Assembly (NCBI RefSeq): GCF_902148845.1
Contig: NC_043755.1
Coordinates: 3,646,378 to 3,710,377, forward strand
Length of the DNA: 64,000 bases
Reading direction: 5' to 3'
From: Salarias fasciatus
Taxonomy: Eukaryota; Chordata; Actinopteri; Blenniiformes; Blenniidae
The notes beneath the pieces are model-generated. The model ran no database searches and was not told where the DNA came from. It saw nothing but the letters and a program-made list of their open reading frames with translations. Shown piece after piece: positions 1-12,627 of the stretch (positions are counted from its first letter, which is position 1; the number at the start of each line of letters is the position of its first letter). The position numbers were made by a program, and so were the translations under genes.

Positions 1-22
1 GTGTGTAATTGCGACTGTATGA

Positions 23-363
<341 letters not shown>

Positions 364-1404
364 AATCCACTGTTAAGTATTTGATAGTTTCACTGTTTTT
401 AGTGCAATTTTTATCAAAGACAGTTTACTGTTCACAACTTGTGCATTCTTTTTTATAAAATATTGACACATATGCTGCATTTTTACTGCTGTTTTATGAT
501 GTACATATATTTTTTGAAGTACTTGAATGTTTCTATTGATTAAATTGTTTTTTTTAATATCAAAATGATCTTATTTTGAGTTTTTTTTTGGAGTAGAAAA
601 AAATTGTAGTTTCTTTAAATATCATATTGTAATCATAACTTTAACATGATACCCTAAAGAAAACAATTTTCGGTATAGTACAACTTAATGAATTTATTAT
701 ATCTTTCATGTTTTGGGGCGTTTTGGGCTATTGTGGACAAAGTTTATAGTGAGCAAAGTTCTCTCTGGATTTGTTAGTGTCTGTTTATTGACTAGACTTT
801 TCTCATTTACTTTGCAAACATCTGTTGTGATGAGAAATCAATATCATAAAGAAAAAAATCAATATGTAAACATGCATACTTTGATAGCTAAATATTTTTA
901 AGAAGCTGCACAGTGATATGAAAATGCTTTTCTTGTGTTATTCTTGCTGAAAAACAGTGTTTACAGAAATTAACAAAAGTGAAAAGTGGAAGAAGAGAAT
1001 CGTTTGAAAGAAAAAGGCAACAAAACAAATACATTAATCGTTATTGTAAAAGCATGTCCATATCAGTTAGAATAAGACAACAATGGACTTTTATATATAA
1101 CCACATGCATATATTGTAACTTCAATGCTTCCTTATATTTCTTTCATACTAGTAAGTGAGACAGTGCAGGAGAATATAAGGCTACATATTGATTTAGATT
1201 CTGCTTGTGCAGGATTTCAGGAATTAGTGACAATGCTGACAGCTCTCAACACTTCATTTTTACTCCCGTGATGGTGAAATATACAGTGCACATCTTCCTT
1301 CCATTTGGTGCACCTGGGAGATATATTTATCCTCAATATGTGTGTACAAATATGAAGAATTAGAACCTTTAATCTTGTCAAGTCACCTCAAAGTATGGGG
1401 CCAC
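364..1404. other. tmem67 3'UTR and AT-rich spacer
   Basis: AT-rich DNA following the tmem67 stop. An ATTAAA near 540 is a possible poly(A) signal, but the true 3' end cannot be fixed. I see no conserved ORF, RNA gene or clear repeat here. Confidence 0.5.
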
Positions 1405-1580
1405 AAGCAGAGCAGTGGTGTTCTCACCTCACAGTGAGGAGGTTATGGGTCAGGCCAGGTCTTTCTGTGTGGAGTTTGAATTTTATGAGGTTAATCGGTA
1501 ATAGTTTAAGTGTGTGTGGTTGTCTGTGTTTGTCCTGAGATGGACTGGCGGCTTTTCCAGGTGCCCATGACCCCACACAG
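1405..1580 (+). repeat. Decayed copy of a common teleost interspersed repeat
   Basis: Contains in order the motifs CAGTGGTG, CACCTCACAG, TTTCTGTGTGGAGTTTG, AGGTTAATCGG, GTGTGTGGTTGTCTGTGT and GATGGACTGGCGGC. This order is typical of a short repeat seen very widely in fish genomes, where an unmutated copy reads on to 'tgatggactggcgacctgtcc'. The copy is diverged and internally shortened. I cannot name the family with certainty. Shorter pieces that look like the same family occur near 22510-22550 and 31500-31560. Confidence 0.55.
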
Positions 1581-1794
1581 TGTAAAGTAGTATAGAAGAA
1601 TTATGTGTACATTTTTTTACTGGTCTTACATTTGTTTGATGAGTGGAGCTCTAAAGATAACTATTATAATAATTATTATTACTTTTAATAGGAGTAATAA
1701 TAGCAGTGGTACTAAAGTTAATGTAAAAGCTTTTGGTCAATTTGCACAGACGATTGCTGTGCAAATAATGAATCTATTATTTGCTCAAGATCCC

Positions 1795-2232
1795 TCGATC
1801 GCGCTGCGCATTTAATCAATACAAATTGGATGCAATGGTCGCGAACCATAATCCAATGTGTGCGCTAAGGTAGCACAACGTAATCGGTCGGTCTCGCGGA
1901 TCGTGGTACATGAAAGCGTTTGGAGATATGATAAATGAGAATCTTCTCCGTGCTGTGGATCACAGATAAGCTTAATTGCAGCTTAACGGGCACTTTAACA
2001 CCGCGTGTTATCTCTCTGAACTCGTGCTGCCGAAACCCTAAAAGATTAAACGTGTGATTATAAATAAAAAGCACTTTCCGAGCGTGGGGCGTCATCGTGA
2101 CGTCATCGCGCTGTCAGTGCTCGTCCAATCGGCGTGCAGCCTCGCCGCAGCGCTACGCTCGGGTGGGATAGTGGAGGGATCGGTGGCCCGAAGCCATGAA
2201 CTTAGATAACTTCTCCACATCCTGCCTTTGAG
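1795..2232 (+). promoter_or_regulatory. pdp1: pdp1 promoter and non-coding first exon
   Basis: A local rise in CpG in otherwise AT-rich DNA. It holds a perfect 8-bp CRE, TGACGTCA, at 2098-2105, a CCAAT box at 2125-2129, and further inverted and direct CCAAT-like motifs at about 1823-1858. A strong 5' splice site (GAG|GTGAGT) ends the exon at 2232. A transcription start at about 2140-2170 is an inference from the CCAAT position; no TATA box is placed suitably. The next exon starts at 3907, so a ~1.7-kb intron splits the 5'UTR. Confidence 0.6.
2196..2231 (+). other. Upstream ORF in the pdp1 first exon
   Basis: An ATG at 2196 (context GCCATGA) opens a 36-nt ORF, MNLDNFSTSCL plus TGA, whose stop ends one base before the exon's donor site. 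It therefore lies wholly in the 5'UTR whenever this first exon is used. Upstream ORFs commonly reduce translation of the main ORF; that it does so here is inference. Confidence 0.5.
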
Positions 2233-3953
2233 GTGAGTCCCGGCTCCTGCTCCTTATTCTCTCCTGCTCACACTGTTTTCTTTTAGCTGAGCTTTAAGAC
2301 TTCAGTAAAGTGTCGCTCTGTGTTGCGCTAGCAAACGTTGCCAGTTTGACATTATTTGATGGGTGTAACCGAGACACCACTAGCCACCGTTAGCATGGTT
2401 TGGGTTGCATTACCTCCGTATTCGTCACATCTTATTTCCCTCCATCTCCTCATGCTACATGTCGAGGTTCCGCTTGTTCCGACTTCCTCGGCTCTCAGAC
2501 TGGTCAATGTTATTGCGAGTTAGGATTTGCCTGCGTTGGCATTGCGGGTTTGCTGCTAGCAGAGGAAAGCTAGAGATGTCAATAAACATGGCAACTTGTA
2601 AAGCAGCGCTCGCGGTGGGTTTTGTGACTCATGCATAGTTTGGGTTTTGGAGGATTTTCTTATTTCGGCACACTCCAGTCCCACACACCATGGACCGCCA
2701 CTGAGGCTGTGCATTTCTCCACCAGATTAGACTGACGGGTGGCTTTGAGTGGCTCTAGATTGGCTTAAATTAGGTAATGCGGAAACAGTATACGGAGAGT
2801 TCCCAGAGCGAAGATCTAGTTCACTAGGCCATCCCCATTCAGAACATTTCTCGAGAACCAAATGTCAGGGCTGAATTGTTGCCCCGTCTATTTTTAAAAG
2901 GTCTTCTGACCCGCAGTTGGAGCAGAGAGGAGAGCTGTAAGTCAAGGCAGAGATCAGCTCCAGCGCTACTTTCTCTGGGGAAAGTTGTGTTAACATTTCA
3001 GGCTGAACACAACTGTCTGGAATATTTTGTACAAAAGTCAGTCATTGTAGTCTTTTTTGCGTATTACACTTTAATGCTTCCCTGCCTGAAGCGAGAACAC
3101 GCCAGCATTCAACAGTTGCAATATTTGCCAGTCTGTCTATCACAAAATATTAATAATTAAAAAAAAAAAAGTTTTTCCATGATGTACATGCAGATGTGTG
3201 TGGGCAACAATGTAAGGAGTTGCTAGATTTTCAGATACACCACATAGTTGCATAGTGTTCATGCTGTTGTGACACTATTTGACATTGTTGGACTCATGCA
3301 AATATCACAATTTCTTTTGTTTTACTTCAGACTATTTAGTTGTCTTTTCCATGTTATATCCAAAACTTCAGAAATAAGCTGCAAAGGACAAGCAGGTCTT
3401 TTATATGACAGTGAAGCAGTTGAAATACCTGGAGGGATTTGAATACTTTAAGTTGAACAAAGTGGAAGCGGGATGGTCACAGATCTGCTCTTTTCTCTTG
3501 CAGAGTTGAAGATGTTAAGTCATATCAAATAAGAGTAATCAGAAATTCAAGTTTGTTTGCTTTTTTAACGAAAGTATGAAGTGCTGTTTACAGTCTGGTG
3601 GAGCTTTAGATCTGCTGAGATGTAAGTATTCAGATGGATGTGGTCAAAGAGTATTCAAAGTTTATCCTTCACTCTCAAGGTTGTGGCACAAACTGTTCTT
3701 TTGTGGTATTTTGTGCATCAACTTTAGCTGCTTGTCATATTTTGCTTCATATGTTACAACTTTTCAACCTCATCACACAGTCTCACTCCTTTTTGCGTTT
3801 GTTTTCTAAATGCCGTTCAAGGAGAACATCTAGTTTTTGTTGAAAGATCATCCAGCCGTTGTTCTCTGAACACATTACCGTGATCTCTGCTGTGTCTCTC
3901 GGTTAGGTGCGTCAGTGGTGCAGTGTCTGTGTGGCTGCCGTGCACCGTCCGCT

Positions 3954-5194
3954 ATGCCCGTGACTTCTCAGCTGCTCAGGGGTTTGCCCCGTGCCAAGGT
4001 CCTCGCCTCTGGTCTGCTGCCGTGCCCACAGCATCAGCCCCAGTTCGCGGCCGCTGTTAGCCGACCGGCGGCGAGACCGCCATGCCACATGTGGCGGAGT
4101 GTCCAGCCGTCCAGGAGTTACCAGACGACCTCGGGACTCCACAGTTACATCCTCACACCTCCGCAGGTCAACTCCATCCTCAAAGCCAACGAGTACAGCT
4201 TCAAGGTTTGTGGGCTCGTACTCGGAAAGCAGCACGTCATGAACGTTGTGCTAATCAGTTCTCACCTGTTTATTTTGTCTTGTGTTTTCAGGTGCCCGAG
4301 TTTGATGGGAAGAATGTGTCGTCGGTTATGGGTTTTGAAAGTAATCAGCTGCCAGCCAACGCTCCTATAGAAGATCGGCGCAGTGCAGCGACTTGCCTCC
4401 AGACGCGGGGAATGCTGTTTGGTGTGTTTGACGGCCACGCTGGCTGCGCGTGTGCTCAGGTAATGCTCGCACAGTTTCTCGACATTCTGATCTATTTATT
4501 TTGCTTATTAAACAGAGTATTCTCTATTGTGGTTGTCAAAATGTGTTCAGAAAGTGATTTTTTTTTTTTTTGTCTTTGTTGTAATTTGTCACCAAACTGT
4601 ATTTATTAATAATGACTTTATTTTGTAATTGCTGTACGCTGTCAGATTGCGTTTCTTCACATTAGCTTGTCTCTTGCGTCTTTCCTCTCCTTCACAGGCG
4701 CTGAGTGAGAGGCTGTTTTACTACATAGCCGTGTCGCTCCTGCCCCACGACACGCTGTGCGAGCTGGAGGCCGCCGTGGAGAACGGCAGGGCCCTCAGTC
4801 CCATCCTGCAGTGGCACAAACACCCGAATGACTACTTCAGCAGGGAGGCGCAGACTCTTTACTTTAACAGCCTTCGGACGTACTGGCAGGAGTTAATAGA
4901 TCTGACCAGGTGAGGAACGTGCACAGGCATTGGCACAGCTAAAATTAATCGCCCTTCAGAACAGTGACGGCACTTTGTGAAGCTACCTCGGTCCATTTAT
5001 TTAAAAACCAACCAGAAGTGACACAGCATTAAAGCTCTTTTGATTCGATGAACATTTCACACCGGATTTCCTGGTTTCTTATTTCATCTTCCTGTGCAGC
5101 TTGTGGCTTCATGCCCACATCAACATGAACTTGGCCCTCACTTGTTTTGACAATAGTGTTTTTGACGTCTCTTTCTCCATTTTGCTCTCTCGCG

Positions 5195-5246
<52 letters not shown>

Positions 5247-8200
5247 TGACAGCCCGGGTGAAGTTCCAGACACTCGTGAGGCCTTACTGAACGCCTTCAA
5301 GAGGCTGGACAACGACATTTCTCTGGAGGCTCAGGTGACAGCTGCTGATTTAACCCTTCAAGCCCCGAGGCAATATTTCCATTTGTCTCTTAAACACACA
5401 GTACAACATTTTGTTGGGAACTTTGCTGTTTGCCATTTACTTGTACATCTTCAAACATTCATGGAAGGAAGTAAAACAAAATATGTATAATCTGTAACTG
5501 GATCACATTACATTCAGCTTTTGAAAAATAATAGATGTGCTGTTTAAGTGAAGCAGTCCTGTGTTTTTTGTCCATAAAAAAATTGTCATTAAGACCCTTC
5601 ACGTTGCTTTTTGATTCATTTGAGATGTCTGAGATTTATTGGAGATATTATATTTAACCAACACAGCTGATGACAGCTGACTACGAGCAAAGGCAGAGTT
5701 CAGGACAGGAAAGGTCAAAACAGTCCATCACAGTGTGAAGACTGAGAGGCAGACTCTTTCAAGTTCACATTCAAATCACAAATTAACCTCCAGTGTGTGA
5801 TTTTAGACAGTGGAAAGACGTCAGAGGAGCATGTAACCTAGGAACAGAAAGGCCTGCAAGCCTAATCCAGACTCGAATTACGGACATTCTTGCGATGAGG
5901 CGAGAGTTTTATCTGCCACGGCACTGTGTGACAGAAAATCATCCAAACTCATCAAACAATTCATTTATAGAAGAAAAGAAAATTAAACTTTGTTTTGTTT
6001 GTTTGTTTTCTTACGGCAGTTTGACTTGACATTTTAAACTTGCGGCAGACCAACAGCTTTCTGTGCCGACAGTGCTGCAGTGCAGTGCACGTCCACGTGC
6101 GCTGCAATGCATTCCTAGTGTCAATTTTTCCCACTGACCCAGGAGTTGGAGTCACCGATATTTAAGCCTGCATCAAACCGCATACCATTAAATTTGTTCC
6201 AGTCATCAACTCGAATGGAATTTCATAGAGTAGATGACATATTGAATATCATTATCTCTCCTAGTTAGCAGTTTAAGAAACATGCAGGCTTCCAAATTTG
6301 AACTTTTATGATTTTAAAGAGGAGCTCTGGTGTCGGGGCCCCTCCGCATTATATAAATCTTGCACCGTTTCCTCCTTGAGTATTAATGTGGTCTGTTGTC
6401 ACGTAGGTTGGAGACCCGAATGCTTTCCTGCACTACTGGGTTCTGAGAGTGGCCTTTTCTGGAGCCACCGCCTGCGTGGCTCACGTTGATGGATCTGACC
6501 TGTATGTAGAATGAATACGAAACATTGAATTTTGACTGACATTTTGTTACACTGCTTCTTCATTCACCGTCTTTTGTGTCTCTGTTGAAAAAGCTTTATA
6601 GCAAACGCAGGAGATGCCCGGGCGGTGCTGGGAGTGCAGGAGGAGGACGGCTCGTTCAGCGCTCACACGCTCTCCAACGACCACTGTGCCCAGAACGACG
6701 ACGAGGTGGCTCGGATCCGGCGCGAACACCCTCCGTCAGAGAGGAAGACGGTCATCCGCCAGGTACTTCATGTTCTGATCTGCTCGGGGTCTTCGCTCTG
6801 ACAGCGCGCCTTAAAAGACCTGCTCTCCGTCTAATTTGCTGCCAGGACCGCCTGCTCGGGCTGCTCATGCCATTCCGTGCATTCGGGGACGTGAAGTTCA
6901 AGTGGAGCATCGAGCTGCAGAAGCGCGTGTTGGAGTCCGGGCCCGATCAGCTGCACGAAAACGAGCACACAAAGTTCATCCCCCCCAACTACCACACGCC
7001 CCCCTACCTGACAGCCGAGCCCGAGATCACGCACCACAAACTCCGACCGCAGGACCGCTTCATGGTGAGAGATGGAGATGACGATCTCAGCTCACGAACA
7101 CAAGATTTAGACAAAGTTGTGAACAACATTTGAGAGAAAAAGTCTCCGGCCTTTGAGTTCATGAAAATGAGAACCAAAAAAAAAATGTTTATAGTTTTGT
7201 TCCCTTCATGTGTCACATCTTCAGAAAGCCGACTAATTCTATCAGCTGGTAAAGCAGCAGCCCACACTCGACACCACTGAAGCTTTGTGAGCTTCCGAGA
7301 ACATCAGAGATTTCGGCATTGATTCAACAGTCTGAACCCCCGGGGTTTAGAACCATCCAAGTCGAAATAAAAGGAATACATGTAATGGATGTGATGCGGC
7401 ACTTTTGCAGGGGAGGTTAACAATAACCATCACCAGAGTGGATGAGTCAGCTAATTACTTCTCAGAATCCATAGAAAAAAAGCTCTTCATTGTGAAGTTT
7501 GTGTCCTTCTGCTGATCAGTGTGGTTTTTATCCTCCAGATAGATTTTTTTTTCCCCCATCTTTTCTGTGCACAAAAGAGAAAAAAGAAAAACAACCTTCA
7601 TAATAAAAGACAGCCTCCTAATAAAAATTAGCTGGCTTCTTTATTGTATCACATATTCTGGAAGAACAGACCTTTCAAGACCAAGGCTCTATTTTTAATG
7701 AATGAGTTTCTCATAAAATGAACATGAGCATTTTTTTTTTTAATGAACTTCGTCTCTTCAGAGCAGCTTCAATGGATACGAAGGAGAAGGGTCAGTGTTC
7801 ACCGAGCCTGCAGTTTGGTTCAAACTCTCCAGACAAATCTCTGGGTTTTATCGCATATAGAATACGACTACTTTCCTGTACAGGAGTATTTTTGTAAACC
7901 CATTTTTTTTTTTTAGTTAATGCCATTTAGATGCAATAATAAATTGAAATGATAATAAATTAAAATCATGAATTAAGCTCAAGTGAACAGTGCAATGGTT
8001 GCAGCTTCGAGTTTATGTGAAAAAGACCCTAACCCAGTGTTTTCCAGGCAGAAATAATCAAACCTCATAAACGGATATTTCACTTTAAGTGTCCCTCCTG
8101 TGTGCAGGTGATCGGCTCCGACGGGCTCTGGGAGACCCTCCACAGGCAGGAGGTGGTGCGCATCGTGGGGGAGTATTTAACGGGAGTGCACCAGCGTCAG

Positions 8201-8488
8201 CCGCTCACTGTCGGAGGTTACAAGGTCACTTTGGGACAGATGCAGGGACTGCTGGAGGAGAGGAAAGCCCGTGTGTCTTCGGCTTTCGAGGACCAGAACT
8301 CGGCGACCCACCTGATGCGTCACGCAGTGGGGAACAACGAGTTCGGCACGGTGGACCACGAGAGACTCTCGAAGATGCTGTCGCTGCCGGAGGAGCTGGC
8401 CCGCATGTACCGGGACGACATCACCATCATCATCACTCAGTTCAACCCGCACGTGATCGGGACGCAGAGGCCAGACGGCCAGTCCTGA
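3954..8488 (+). CDS. pdp1: Pyruvate dehydrogenase phosphatase catalytic subunit 1
   Basis: A PP2C-family (PPM) Mg/Mn- and Ca-dependent Ser/Thr phosphatase of the mitochondrial matrix. It dephosphorylates the E1-alpha subunit of the pyruvate dehydrogenase complex and switches it on. Coding exons: 3954-4205, 4292-4459, 4698-4909, 5253-5334, 6407-6501, 6594-6762, 6846-7064, 8108-8488; they sum to 525 aa, close to the human ~537. The N-terminal ~65 residues are Arg/Ala/Ser-rich without acidic residues, as in a mitochondrial presequence. Family landmarks follow in order: TPPQVNSILKANEYSFKVPE, the metal-binding GVFDGHAGCACAQ, FNSLRTYWQELIDL, LMPFRAFGDVKFKWSIELQK, SDGLWE, and the late DDITIII motif. 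The ATG at 3954 follows a splice acceptor at 3906; a GTG-initiated in-frame extension was ignored. All splice sites are GT-AG. It ends tail to tail with cdh17. Confidence 0.95.
5201..5243 (+). repeat. (CT)n microsatellite used as polypyrimidine tract
   Basis: About 43 bp of pure CT repeat, ending nine bases before the acceptor AG at 5251-5252 of the fourth pdp1 coding exon. It therefore serves as that intron's polypyrimidine tract. Confidence 0.9.
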
Positions 8489-10258
8489 GGCGTTCCGGGA
8501 GCCGCTCGCCACTTTCCCCACTGTACTGCAGAGTGCAGCCAAGCACAGTCTGGAAAAACATTCAATGTCAAAAAAAAACAAAAAAAAACTCTGTCCAACA
8601 GTGTGGCCACTACTATTTTAGCAATATTTATGTCAGTTTGTCTGTTTGTATGCAGTGTTGCAGGAATGTCTCTCTCTCTTATAAGGATTGATCTGTACCT
8701 CTTGTATAAGTTATTTATGTTGCCAGTGTGGTCTGGCGCTTCACTCACAGCTGATAAGACACTGTTACAAAATGACTGAGACTTCCGTGCCAAAACGTTC
8801 GACCTCTTCTTTGGATGAAACGATTGAATCGAAGGACTTTCCAAAGAGGCTGAAAATGTACACTCTCGATATCCGTTTTTTTTTTTCCAAAAGGGACTTT
8901 GAAGTACCAGTGTGAACATTCTGTTCGCTTTTTTTTTTTTTTTTTAAATACAGAAATACAAATGATAATGAATCCACCAGTGTATAATGTCCTCAAACTA
9001 ATCCTTGCGTTGTCACGGCAGAAAAACAAATAGCAGGATGTTCAACGAGTGGGACAATGCAGAAGGAAAGTCTAATGGCTGCAGGAATTCAGTGTGGTCC
9101 AAGCTCTTCAGAGGAGAGGCGGGTTGGTCTTCCAACGCTACAAACACCCTTTCTTTGTAAGAACACGAGCAGGTGGTTTTCCACCGCGCCTGCTGATCAA
9201 TCACTGACTCTACAGAGGACCGTCAGTAGGGTTTGCCTCCTTGTCTTTGATGCATTTATTGAGAACTATATTCAGCTTGGTGCAATGCACAGTTCTACCT
9301 GTAGATGGCACTAAATACCTCACACTGGTCCTTTAACATTGCCATAGATTTGAAGTAAGACACAATTTGCCTCGTGTGTATGTGGGATCCAAAACACAAA
9401 CAGTCACTTTCCTGATTGCCTTCGAAGAACTGTCATCACGGCTGTCTGCTCGTCGCTCTGTGTGTGTGTGTGTCTGTGTGTTGTAGTGTGAATGGGGGGG
9501 AAAAAGAGTATTTTGTTTCTATTTGAGCACACTGGAGTGAAGTGTCGTCGTGGCAATCAGAGCAGGTTTCAATGCTGGTTTTGAGTTTCAAGGTGTCCAT
9601 GTTATGACTCTTTACCGTCCTGCTGCCGTGCTTTCTTCTGCCATCAATCACCAGTCAATTCCAACATTTGTCTGAAGATCACATGCGTGCACTCAGTAGG
9701 ATAAAACACTTGTTACATGTGTGAAAGCTCAGCTGTGAGTTCAATGCTCGGGTCTTGTTGTGATGACATTGTTTTTTTTTTCCCATCTCAAGAAGACGGT
9801 CAGTGTTCTCAGGTGAACTGTTCCTGTCTTTTTTTTAATGACACACAACTTTGATACACTGCTTTAAGAAGCACATATTGAACCATTCACTGCCCATTTC
9901 CCACAGAATATATAACACTACCTTGCTATACTGACGGTGGTTCCTCAGAACCTCTTTATTCATGAAGACACGGACTGAACCACAGCTGCTTCTCAGCCAT
10001 TTCTAAAGCATGTTTTGTTTTAAAGGTCATTAACAGCCCGGGTTTGTTATCTCATGGGATTTTCTCATTAACAGTGGTGAAAGCAGACCTTTAAATTGTA
10101 TTTAAGTCCAGATGAATGAGCAGAACGCACATGAGAAGGAGGCGACATGAACAGTTAATCATACATTCACATGTTACACCTCTATGTATAAACTATAACT
10201 TATATGGGATAGCTTTTATATATGGAATGGTTTAATAAATTGCTCAATATACACATCC
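8489..10258 (+). other. pdp1: pdp1 3'UTR
   Basis: No further coding exon follows the TGA at 8486-8488. An AATAAA at about 10233 (TTTAATAAATTGC), followed by a GT-rich stretch, is the best poly(A) signal. This gives a 3'UTR of about 1.75 kb, with T-runs at 8877-8890 and 8930-8946. It includes a transposon-end fragment at 9277-9336. Confidence 0.6.
9277..9336 (-). mobile_element. End fragment of a short TTAA-flanked non-autonomous element
   Basis: Read on the minus strand this begins TTAAAGGACCAGTGTGAGG and continues TATTTAGTGCCATCTAC. This closely resembles the terminus of a very common fish MITE (TTAAAGG..CAGTGTGTAGGATTTAGTGGCATCTAG). A matching opposite end was not found, so it is a single-ended, old copy. 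It sits in the pdp1 3'UTR. Confidence 0.5.
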
Positions 10259-10769
10259 TGGCCTTTCTGTTGTTCTTGGAAGTTTTATTCTAATCCTTTG
10301 AACACATGAAAATATCTGGTTTAATTTGTAAAAGCAACGAAAATCTCTCTTATTTCAGAATTTAAAACAAAAAATGTTGTGCCATGCATGTAATGTATGT
10401 GCGTGTTTTTTAAAACGTTATTGTGACTCAACATAATTTGAATTTCTTTAATGTATTGTAGGACTTCAGTGCCATAAATCCTGAAAAACATTGCATAAAG
10501 TGAATCTGAAGAACTATTTCACAGGAAATCACTGCTGATCATTTGAAGTGAATGTGAAGATATGAAACTGGGTAGTTACCATGTATGAATTAAAACCATG
10601 TTTGGGTTAAAACAACGTCAGATGGGATATTTAGAACTGATAGTGTATCAGCAAGAGTGAGTAACAGTGAGACCGCTAAACAATCCACAACAGTAACCTG
10701 ACAAAGTTACAGGTTTAACTATCTCATGAGGCTTCTGTATGTAGGTTGTGATCTTCATGTTTTCCTCAG

Positions 10770-11089
10770 AGCACCATGACCCCTATTTCAAGGCCACAAC
10801 CATCGCCCCCGCTCCCCAGTGGAGCCCACCCTCCTGCCTGAGACTGCAAGCCAGTGTTTCTCACTGCAGTCATCACGAAGTGGTGTTGGCCCACGTCCAG
10901 AGCGGCATACCGGACAGTCTGAACCCCCTGCAGAGCGCCGACCAGCCCAGGAGGTCCACCTCAGACGACCTCGCCCTCCGCTACTCCCTCTGCTTCCTCG
11001 AAAACAAAGACTCCCACTGTAGAGCCCTCCATCCTCAAAGACCCCCACCCACCATCAGCACGAGCTGTTCCTGTTCCATGTTCGGTTGA
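10770..11089 (+). CDS. Unidentified exon-like ORF (candidate terminal exon)
   Basis: Not recognised as any family. A good 3' splice site (TTCATGTTTTCCTCAG, AG at 10768-10769) is followed by about 300 bp of clearly GC-richer sequence in AT-rich DNA. An open frame with no stop runs from before the acceptor to a TGA at 11087-11089. The encoded peptide starts after the acceptor as EHHDPYFKATTIAPAPQWSP and ends SCSCSMFG; it is rich in Ser, Pro, His and Cys. No matching upstream exon was found. It could be a terminal exon of a pdp1 or tmem67 splice form, a small lineage-specific gene, a pseudogene fragment, or chance. Confidence 0.25.
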
Positions 11090-12363
11090 GAATCTCGATG
11101 TAAAAGCTGTCACGTCATCAGTAAAATCTACATTGTTACAATATTAAAAGCCTTTTGCCAGATTATATGCTTATAGGATGCACTCAGATCGTCTCCAGAG
11201 ATTAAATGCATTTAAAATGTGTTATAAAACAGATTAGATAAAACCTTACTTGTTCCGTTTTGTAACTTCTTTACATGACAAAGCCTGTTTAATATGTTCA
11301 TCCTCCCATCACAGCCGTTGTGGAGGAAGAATTTACTATTTGCTGACGAAGTGGTCAGAATATCTGCCTGTTAATGAAAAATGTTGTAGATTCAAGGCTT
11401 TCAGTGTAGAGTTCACATGCACTGCCTGGCTCATAGCCACAGTTCAAGAAGAGTTTAATCAGTGATCCTAAATTGTATTTGTAGTAAATGCATGTTAATT
11501 ATCTTCATTCCATTTCCAGAACAATTAGCTGCATTTAGGTAGCATTTCGTCAGCTTACTAGAACAAAACACCTCTTACTTTAGTCACTTACGTGCCTCAT
11601 TTCCTCTCAAGTGTGGGCGTTTGTCCTGGAAAACCTCTTGAAAGCAACCTGAGTGATGGTTTTTTTTGCTGGAATATATTTTCAAACTTGTGCTTTACCC
11701 CGTAGGCGTAAGACAAAGTGTGTGTTATAAAAAATCCCCTTGCGTCTTGAGGCTGACTCACTGGCTGTTCAATAGCTTACACTCCATCCACAGTTTCACA
11801 ACAGAGAGCTGTGCATGCAGTCACGGTTCTGTTCTGTGATCCTTTTGTTAAAGTAATAAATTCAATTGAGATAATATCCTGTTGCTTATTTGAAAGTTTT
11901 TTCAAACATATATTTTATCATTATTTTTTTAGCAGTATTTTTAAGTTGTAGGCTTGGAAATCACTACTTGTTACTATTATGTCTACTGGTATTGTGGATG
12001 AGATATATCGAATGATACTGAGGTTGAATTCACTTTGACAATTTCATTTAAAAATTGTTTCAACATAAGAAAATTCAAAGTTTTGAGGAAGTGTGTTTCC
12101 TAAAATGGCTTCAGCCGAACTCTTTAACTCTTCAGCAGTGTGTGTAAGATCAGTGTAGTACTTCTATATTAGGGTAAGAAGATTCTCTTCGACTTGGGTA
12201 AAAACAGACCACAGTCGCGTGAGTGTGTGTGAGTGTGTGTGGTGATGACGAGGTTCGACATCCAGACAGAGATTGTCATCCATCACATTGTTTGCACTAA
12301 AGTGTCATCCCCACCTCTGCTCCTCTGTCCCCCAGCTGTTCAGAGGAAGGCTCAGTGTGTATG

Positions 12364-12365
<2 letters not shown>

Positions 12366-12407
<42 letters not shown>
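12366..12407. repeat. (GT)n microsatellite
   Basis: An uninterrupted GT tract of about 42 bp, with shorter GTGTGAGTGTGT tracts just upstream at about 12220-12240. Confidence 0.9.
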
Positions 12408-12409
<2 letters not shown>

Positions 12410-12582
12410 TGTGTTGCTTTGGAAAGCGTTGCTGGGACACAGTCAGAGAAAGAGTCCAGACCTGAGCGGGGGACAGACAACATGTTGAGCCCGTCGCTGT
12501 GAGGCTGACGCTCAGCCCTCCTCTCACTCCGCTCTACGTTTGGCTTTTGGAAGTTGCAACTGACTGTTTGATGATTCATCTC

Positions 12583-12583
12583 C

Positions 12584-12614
<31 letters not shown>

Positions 12615-12627
12615 ACACACACACACC
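12583..12627. repeat. Poly-C run followed by (CA)n
   Basis: A run of about 18 C joined directly to about 13 CA units. Both parts are prone to length change. Confidence 0.9.

Noticed and set aside
3915-3953. In-frame GTG-initiated extension of pdp1
   Set aside because: It lies in the 5'UTR part of the exon. The ATG at 3954 is the first ATG in frame and gives a plausible mitochondrial presequence.
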